Origin: Suillus spraguei
Lineage: Eukaryota; Basidiomycota; Agaricomycetes; Boletales; Suillaceae
Assembly (NCBI GenBank): GCA_016800925.1
Contig: JABCPU010000064.1
Coordinates: 62,001-126,000 of the forward strand
Direction: 5' to 3'
Length of the DNA: 64,000 nt
Position numbers and translations under genes: made by a program. The notes beneath the pieces are model-generated. The model saw only the letters and a list, made by a program, of their open reading frames with translations, did not search any database and was not told the DNA's origin. Positions 57,932 through 64,000 of the stretch are shown here, one piece after another (position 1 is the stretch's first letter; each line of letters starts with the position of its first letter).

Positions 57932-59101
57932 ATGTCTGACAGATTTTGCATGCCATTGCGCCGCACAGCAGTGGCACCATACTTCAATGGTAACCCCAGA
58001 GAATTGCTAATGTTCCTTGCTACCATAGACGAGCTGGCAGACTTGGCCGGCATTGCTGATAAAGCATGCATCAAGGCGGCTATACACTATGCAGATCCTG
58101 ACAAAGCAGAAGTATGGGAATGTCTCGACGAACACAATGGTAACAGCTTTGTAGACTTTGCTAACACCATCTTGCACTTGTATCCAGAATATGGTCCTAT
58201 TTCATTCAACTGCACAGTTACCACTGAAGCAGTCGCTCCGCTGGCAGACCCCTATCAGGGAGATGCTCTGACACTGATGTACCAACAACAAGTTATGGCA
58301 TTGGAAATTAATACCGCTGAGCAAGTACCGCTACTGCTCGAAGATACCACACCACCGGTGGTTCAGCTATTGTTAACGGCACCAAGTAGAGACACCGCTA
58401 TGCTACCTATGGCACTACTGCACGAGGATATGGCACCCTGGCCAGTCCAAGTGCTTGACGAAAGTTTGTCCCTGAATGAACCATGCTACACTGACAAAAC
58501 TGTGCTTTGCACCATTTATACAGACAGCGACACATACCACTCACTAGAAGAAACAAACAAAACAGCAATTGACTTGGTTAGCACTGACATTTTACTGACA
58601 GAACCCTTGACAGTCACGGAGCCTGAATGCTCTCAAGGTAAAGTACTGCAGACCGCTAGCGCTGATAGCAAAGAAGTTATGGAAGTATTACTGGAAAGGT
58701 ATAGTATAGTAGAAGCACTGACGCCTACCACAGAAGCAATGTTTACCGCTCAAACTGTTACCACACATTTACTGCTGACATCTAAAAAAATGTTCACCAC
58801 AGGAGCTATACAGCTGAACTCACAGACCGTACGTGCCTACTGCCATGTGTTGAGCACTGCATTACTGCGCAAGGAGGGTGGTCTTACCAGGCCATACTGT
58901 GTTCCTAGCCTTACCACAGCTAGAAGGTCTATTACTGGCTACCAACATATGCTCTGGCAGCAGATGACAAAGCACAGCCTACCGCTCGCTAGTTGTCCGC
59001 CAACCCTTGTCCCACAGTACCGCAGGCCATTGCACACTTGCAAAGCACTATGGCAGGACGAACACAGATCACGCAGTTTTCATTGCAGACGAAGAATCTG
59101 A
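57932..59101 (+). CDS. Gag-like protein of the C element
   Basis: 389 residues from the ATG at 57932, intact. The N-terminal 100 residues have the layout of Gag capsid domains: VAPYFNGNPRELLMFLATID, ACIKAAIHYADPDKAEVWEC and FVDFANTILHLYPEYGP. The rest is threonine-, leucine- and glutamate-rich, with no zinc knuckle. A diverged copy lies at 18085-20002 behind another C LTR, which confirms it belongs to this family. It may form particles or let the RNA be packaged by a partner element; that is inference. Non-ATG codons upstream in frame were not chosen because the ATG fits the conserved start region. Confidence 0.75.
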   Translation: MSDRFCMPLRRTAVAPYFNGNPRELLMFLATIDELADLAGIADKACIKAAIHYADPDKAEVWECLDEHNGNSFVDFANTILHLYPEYGPISFNCTVTTEAVAPLADPYQGDALTLMYQQQVMALEINTAEQVPLLLEDTTPPVVQLLLTAPSRDTAMLPMALLHEDMAPWPVQVLDESLSLNEPCYTDKTVLCTIYTDSDTYHSLEETNKTAIDLVSTDILLTEPLTVTEPECSQGKVLQTASADSKEVMEVLLERYSIVEALTPTTEAMFTAQTVTTHLLLTSKKMFTTGAIQLNSQTVRAYCHVLSTALLRKEGGLTRPYCVPSLTTARRSITGYQHMLWQQMTKHSLPLASCPPTLVPQYRRPLHTCKALWQDEHRSRSFHCRRRI

Positions 59102-59274
59102 CCCCAGAAGTAAAGTGTCAATGACCCAAGCATGTATACCTGCCAGCAGCAACTCAATGGCATCAATCATTTACCCTACCGCCACCAACATTCGCTAATA
59201 CCACCCTCATTACTTTTTCATAAAAACGAAGAAAAGAATACCACACACATATGATAGTCTCTGTTTTACCCCAT

Positions 59275-60189
59275 TGTGATGAACAAACTCACGCTGAGCT
59301 TGAAATGGCACATTTTCATATAGGTGTCACATGGCTATCATTATCCTTACCTTTTGGCTTCACCGTCCCTTGCCATGACACTTTACCATGCGTTACCCCT
59401 ATCTAACGGTATTGTTCCGCACTCCGGAAGCCTCATTGCAGCTTAGCGGCTGTACTATGGCAACTTTCCCATGAAGTGATGATCTTCAGCAATCTCTGCG
59501 AACCCATTTGGCATCCTCAAGCAAGATTTACCGTCCATCCTATGTCCATCCAGTCTCGCTGGTACGTGATGTTTTGTAAACTGTAGTGCAGTCTTATTAC
59601 ATGTCTGCTGCATGTTAATCCTATCCCTTCCATTTCCGTAGCTATTCCTTAGTATAAAATTCCTAGGTACCTGTACTCTTTCCTTACTTCCCTCCTATAG
59701 TACACACGGTACTTAGGAATAGTCACCACTACTGTCACTACGAAATAAAGTCCTTTACTGAAGTCACTGTTTCCTTAAGAATTGCTTTACCGCTGCATGC
59801 ACCACCACTCTTTACTGCTTTCCTGCGCTTCACCGCTAGCGCTAGCACTTTCTCACGCTTCACCGCTACACTACCGCTTGTTTTACCACAGAAGTTCCCA
59901 CGCTTACCGCAGTTTTACTGTTCACACTACCGCTTGCCTACGCATTCCCAGCTTACCACTAGTTTCACCGCTAGTTTCCCATGGACCGGAGGTCACTGCT
60001 AGCATCTCACGACCTCCGATGGCAGTCACGCACCACAGGTTGGGCTTTATTGAACTATACTAACTTAGCATTCCCTTTAGGGTCGAACGCTCTTGCTTTG
60101 CAAGTGAAGCAGACTAGACGGAGTGCAAGACTCACATACTAATTTAGGCCGTGGTTCATCTACAGCCCAGGCTAGATTGTATCTTTACA
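59275..60189 (+). mobile_element. Solo LTR, family C, nested in the C element
   Basis: 915 bp, tgtgatgaacaaactc to gtatctttaca. Target duplication is ccat at 59271-59274 and 60190-60193. Its sub-type differs from the host element's LTRs. Confidence 0.93.
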
Positions 60190-60761
60190 CCATGTTTTGA
60201 CTGGCTATCAGTTTCACACTTTCAAATGCATGCCCACATGGCATCACTTACATACGTTTAAGCACTGACTAGCACACAGACTTTTATTATGGTATGAAGG
60301 ACTATATTGATTGAACAAAGAATACTGTGCACCGCTGAAGTACTATACATCTTTTCCTTTGAACATGTAGGCAGCACACTGCGCCCATTGATCAACTGGA
60401 CAGGAGATATCATGCTGAAGCTTACCAGTGGCACTACCCCAGGCATAGACGAAGATAGCACAATGAAGAAGACAAGACAAGCGGAACCTCGCACACTTGC
60501 AGTATCAGTTCAATTTTTGCTTACCACACACAAGCACTTACTATACATTACTGTTTACCTTAGGCGTCAAATGGACTATGACTGGCACTAGGACTTGGCC
60601 ATGGAGGCATTTGGACTTATTGGACCTCCAAGGACTTAGGCGTTCACACTGTTATTGGAGCCGCCAGGACCCCCATCATTGCGGCAACTATTCTATGGTA
60701 CAATGTATGGTACAACCTAAGGTACAAGTACAGGAGGAAAGAAGAGAAAGGACAGAAGTAT
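60190..60761. other. Non-coding internal part of the C element
   Basis: No convincing frame was seen on either strand. It separates the Gag-like ORF from the 3' end of the antisense gene. Confidence 0.45.
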
Positions 60762-63034
60762 CTACAAGCAGTGCCTCTTTTGCCGGCAGTTCATGCAACC
60801 ATGGAGGAAGTTCATTTTCCCCGCCAACTCCCTCATCATTCCTTCCATCTGCATGAAGCGCGCCTGGGCATCTTCAAGTTGGGCTGCCATCAGGAAGTCC
60901 AAGTTCTCCTCACCCTGCAAGTTCTGCAGGCACCGCGTGACATCCATGGTTTCTTCCTCAGAGTCCTCTTCTTCCACTGCTGCCTCAGGCTGTGCCTTTG
61001 CAGCAACTTTTGCCTGGTGGGGGGGGACACAATCACCGCTGGCTCACCGTCAGTCACCTCTATGACTTCCTCCGATTTCTTCAATTTTGCTGCGGCAGCA
61101 CTCTTGGATGTGCCAGCAGCAGTGACAGTAGGCAGCATCTTTGCCGCAGACCGTGCCCTCTTGCAATGAACTAAAGACCAAATGAGTTGGCTAAAGTCAG
61201 AGTAGAAAAAGGGAAAAGAACTTACCGGTGTAACGAACATATTGGCGCTGGCCTCAAAACCTTACCTTTTAGCACTTGTCTCACATCTGGAGTTACCACT
61301 TGTCCATGGCCATCTTACCCCTTGAGCATTGCCAGTGGCATCCCACACTTACCACACACCATGCCGACTGCCGCACCATGTTCCACATACCAATGTCCTT
61401 CCATGTCCTTGCCGCATCCACATAGCCCCATTTGGTGCGTAGTTTGTTTTATGTTCGTCATCACTGATTCCACAGCAAGTCTTATTACATGTTGCCTCAT
61501 GCAGCAGCCACCTCATGCTATGTTTACATATGGCGGTTACTGTACTTGAGCACTACTGATTTCACCTAAAGCATTCCGAGTACATACAATTTAGGATATA
61601 AGCACTGCATACCCTGCATGATACAGTACCTTATTTTTACCATACTATAGGTCAGGATTGGTGTCTAGCTCTGGATCTACCCAGTAGTGGACTTAGTCTT
61701 TAATGTTCCTTACTGCTCATGAATCAATTTCGCTCGTTCACCATTACCGCTGGCACACCGCTAGATTCTTGACCCCTGTTTTGACTGAACTTCACACTCA
61801 CCGCTACTCTACCACTGAGAGTAACGTGGACTTCTTTACTGTTTCTTTGCACCGCTCACCACTACTCTACTGCTGAGAGTACTGCAGACTTCTTTACTGT
61901 TTCTTTGCACCACTCGCACCTTACCACTACCGCTGACTTTATCGCTCGTTATCACTCACTCAATGCTATGTTTACAAGCATTATCTCAACCATGGTAGCA
62001 CTGCTACATACAACACTAGTTCCGGTGGCATCATCACTAGCCCCGGCAACTCACCACTGACCATGACACTACATTCGCTCACTGGTTTGACTTGGATTAC
62101 ACTATACTGACAGGCATCCCCCTTTAGAGTTGAATGCTCTTGTTCAACAAGTGAAGCAGACTAGATGGAGCACAAGACCACATATACTAACTTAGGAGGT
62201 AGTTTATCTACAGCCCAGGTTAGGTTGTATCTTTACACTGGTGTTGTGCGAACACCTATGCTTGTACTTGTGACAGGAGTCGCAAACCTTGTTAGGCTCA
62301 CCAATGCAGACGTAGTCCCACTTGGCACAATTCTCACACTGAGTCTTGTGGCAGCAACTGCCAGTGGAGATACACCCAACCTTAGGCTAAAAAGAGATTA
62401 GTAAAAAGCTAAGTCAAAACGAAGAAAAGAAGACTCACCAGCAGTTGCACTATTACAACCTCCAAGGACTTTTGGAGGAGGGCTGCGCTACCTTCTTGGG
62501 TGCAGGAGCCTCTTCCTCCTCCTCCTCTTCCTCACTGTCACCCTCAGCAGCATCCTCCACTGCAGGTTCTTCCTCCAGGGACCACTTCTTCCCCTTCCCC
62601 TTGTCAGCCACTGCAGGCTCAACTAGCACTGCAGCAGCCAACTTCTTCTCCTCAGCGGCCTTCTCAGCTACAGCGATCTCCATATGGTATGCATTGACCA
62701 TAGGCATGATGGAATTTTCCGCCAGTACTTCCCCAGGCGTGAAGCCCAGAGTGAGGCCATGTGCCGCACCTTCCCGGCGGCACTCCTCAACATTGTGCTA
62801 TAGAAAAACCAAGTTAAGTTAGTACCGCTACCATAGAAGAAAGAAAGGAACACACACAAAGAATTTCTCACAAGACTTCACCCATATGTCCTTTTCCTCC
62901 AGCAGCTCCTCCTTGTCATCAGGAGTGGAGAGGATCAGACCATCCAGCTTGTCTTGAGGGACGGTGAGTTTGGTTTGCACCTTGATAGGCGCGGGGGCAG
63001 CAAGAACAGAGAGATTGAAAGCAAACAAAGACAT
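60762..63034 (-). pseudogene. Antisense Zn2Cys6 coiled-coil gene of the C element, decayed
   Basis: Start ATG at 63034-63032 (MSLFAFNLS). An intron with a TACTAAC motif lies between GTGTGT near 62860 and TATAG near 62800. The next exon reads HNVEECRREGAAHGLTLGF, with an acidic E-rich run. A further exon (near 62400-62245) encodes CENCAKWDYVC and CDSCHKYKHRC, giving C-X2-C-X6-C-X7-C-X2-C-X6-C, a Gal4-type zinc cluster. A solo C LTR then splits the gene. Past it come a lysine/alanine linker (KSAAAAKLKKSEEVIEV) and a helical C-terminus (AQLEDAQARFMQMEGMMREL). A run of eight G at 61019-61026 shifts the frame, and another frame loss lies near 62470. Layout, position and strand match the antisense gene of element B. 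Confidence 0.65.
61229..62237 (+). mobile_element. Solo LTR, family C, in the antisense Zn2Cys6 gene
   Basis: 1009 bp, tgtaacgaacatattgg to gtatctttaca. Target duplication is ccgg at 61225-61228 and ctgg at 62238-62241, one C-to-T change apart. The longest C LTR of this sub-type in the window. Confidence 0.88.
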
Positions 63035-63297
63035 GATAGTATGAGATAAAAATGGGGAAAAGTGGTGAAGCCCAACGATGGCCCTTTTGTAGGGAATGGT
63101 AATTTGTGACCACACCGCGTCACACTCTGCTGCAATGTCCACAGTCACAGCAGGGCGCGCCCACAGTTCCACTTCCACACAGCAAATTCTGCTTATGTGT
63201 CGAACCACATGACCTTGATATTGCTCAAATTTTTGCTAAGGCCCTTACCAGCAGTATAGTTGACAAGGGACAGTCAGTTTTTAAAGTTGCCAGGGGA

Positions 63298-64000
63298 TGT
63301 AACGAAAATATTGGTGCTGGCCATAAAACCCTATGTTTTAACACTCATCCATAGCCATCTTACCCCTGTAGCACATGCCAGTGGCATCACACGCTTACTG
63401 CACACCATACCAACTGCCACACTACGTTCCACGTACCGATGCCCTTCCAAGTCCTTGCCTCGTCTGCATAGCTCCATTTGGTGTGTAGTGTGTTTGATAT
63501 TTATTATCACTGATTCCACGGCAAGTCTTATTACATGTTGCCTCGTGCCACAGATACCTTGCACTATGTTTACACATGGTGGTTACTGTACTTGAGTGCT
63601 ACTGATCTCGCCTAACACATCCTGAGTGCATACAATATAGGATCTAAGCACTGTGTACCCTGCATGATACAGTACCTGATTTTCACTGTACTATAGGTCA
63701 GGATTAGTGTCTAGCTCTGGATCTACCCAGTAGTAGACTTAGTCTTTAAAGTTTCTTTACCGCTCATTAATCAATATCGCTCGTTCACCATTACCGCTGG
63801 CATACTGCTAGACTCTTGACCCCTATCTTGACTGGACTTCATGCTCGCCACTAGTTTACTGCTGAAAGTAAGTACCGCGGATTTCCTTACTGTTTCTTCG
63901 CACCGCTTGCACCTTACTGCTACCACTAACATTATTGCTCATCATCACTCGCTAGATGCTACATTCCAAGCATTGTTTCAACCACAGTAGTACTGCTACA
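63298..64000 (+). repeat. 3' LTR of the C element, cut by the window end
   Basis: Begins tgtaacgaaaatattgg after the purine tract ccagggga. Follows the C LTR to the window end. Confidence 0.8.

Larger units (their letters stand above)
57276..64000 (+). mobile_element. Family C element with no pol, running off the window
   Basis: 5' LTR 57276-57822 (internally deleted), primer site, Gag-like ORF, a long non-coding part, an antisense Zn2Cys6 gene, a purine tract (ccagggga) and the start of a 3' LTR at 63298. Two solo C LTRs are nested inside (59275-60189 and 61229-62237). No protease, RT or integrase frame exists, so it would depend on a partner element. The right end is outside the window. 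Confidence 0.7.

Overview
This window looks like a transposon-packed block of a basidiomycete (Agaricomycete) nuclear genome. Reasons: a KDZ transposase gene with a CxC2 cysteine cluster, about 50-nt GT-AG introns in every spliced gene, Ty3/Gypsy elements with integrase chromodomains, Zn2Cys6 proteins, and a chitin synthase remnant. No rRNA, tRNA or CRISPR array was seen. Gene calls are manual, based on frames, splice signals and remembered family motifs; no searches were run.

At least five LTR families are layered here, and most copies are solo LTRs. Letters are my own names. A: ~471-bp LTR, 5-bp target duplication. B: 770-bp LTR, 5 bp. C: ~0.9-1.0 kb LTR, 4 bp, with sub-types. D: ~1.4 kb LTR, 5 bp. 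F: ~0.9 kb LTR, 5 bp. Target duplications at most insertions let the order of events be read.

Layout. 1-1557: Harbinger-type transposase gene split by a solo A LTR. 1.6-7.5 kb: transposon debris, a minisatellite, and the 3' part of a chitin synthase gene split by a D LTR, which itself holds a solo A and a solo B LTR. 7.5-16.4 kb: a C LTR split by a nearly intact 7.9-kb Ty3/Gypsy element (family B). 16.4-22.1 kb: a second copy of the minisatellite and a hAT pseudogene carrying a truncated C element and a solo D LTR. 22.1-26.0 kb: a partial B LTR and a KDZ pseudogene split by a solo A LTR. 27-37 kb: C LTRs nested in C fragments, with a complete but decayed 7.9-kb chromovirus (family A) inside. 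37-44.8 kb: poorly known multi-exon gene fragments, one split by a solo C LTR. 45.8-50.2 kb: an intact 8-exon gene for a 1338-residue protein of unknown family. 50.6-57.3 kb: Tc1/mariner and hAT remnants and nested LTRs (C, F, A). 57.3 kb to the end: a C-family element with a Gag-like ORF and an antisense Zn2Cys6 gene but no pol, running off the window.

The most novel points are four. (1) Element B carries, between pol and its 3' LTR, an intact intron-containing gene on the antisense strand encoding a Zn2Cys6 protein; the unrelated, pol-less C element carries a decayed gene of the same architecture in the same place and orientation. (2) Both Gypsy families show an exact 11-nt complementarity between the predicted RNA 5' end and the sequence next to the 5' LTR, as expected for Tf1-like self-priming. 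(3) The gag/pol junction of B has a textbook -1 frameshift signal. (4) A large intact spliced gene of unknown family survives in the middle of this debris.
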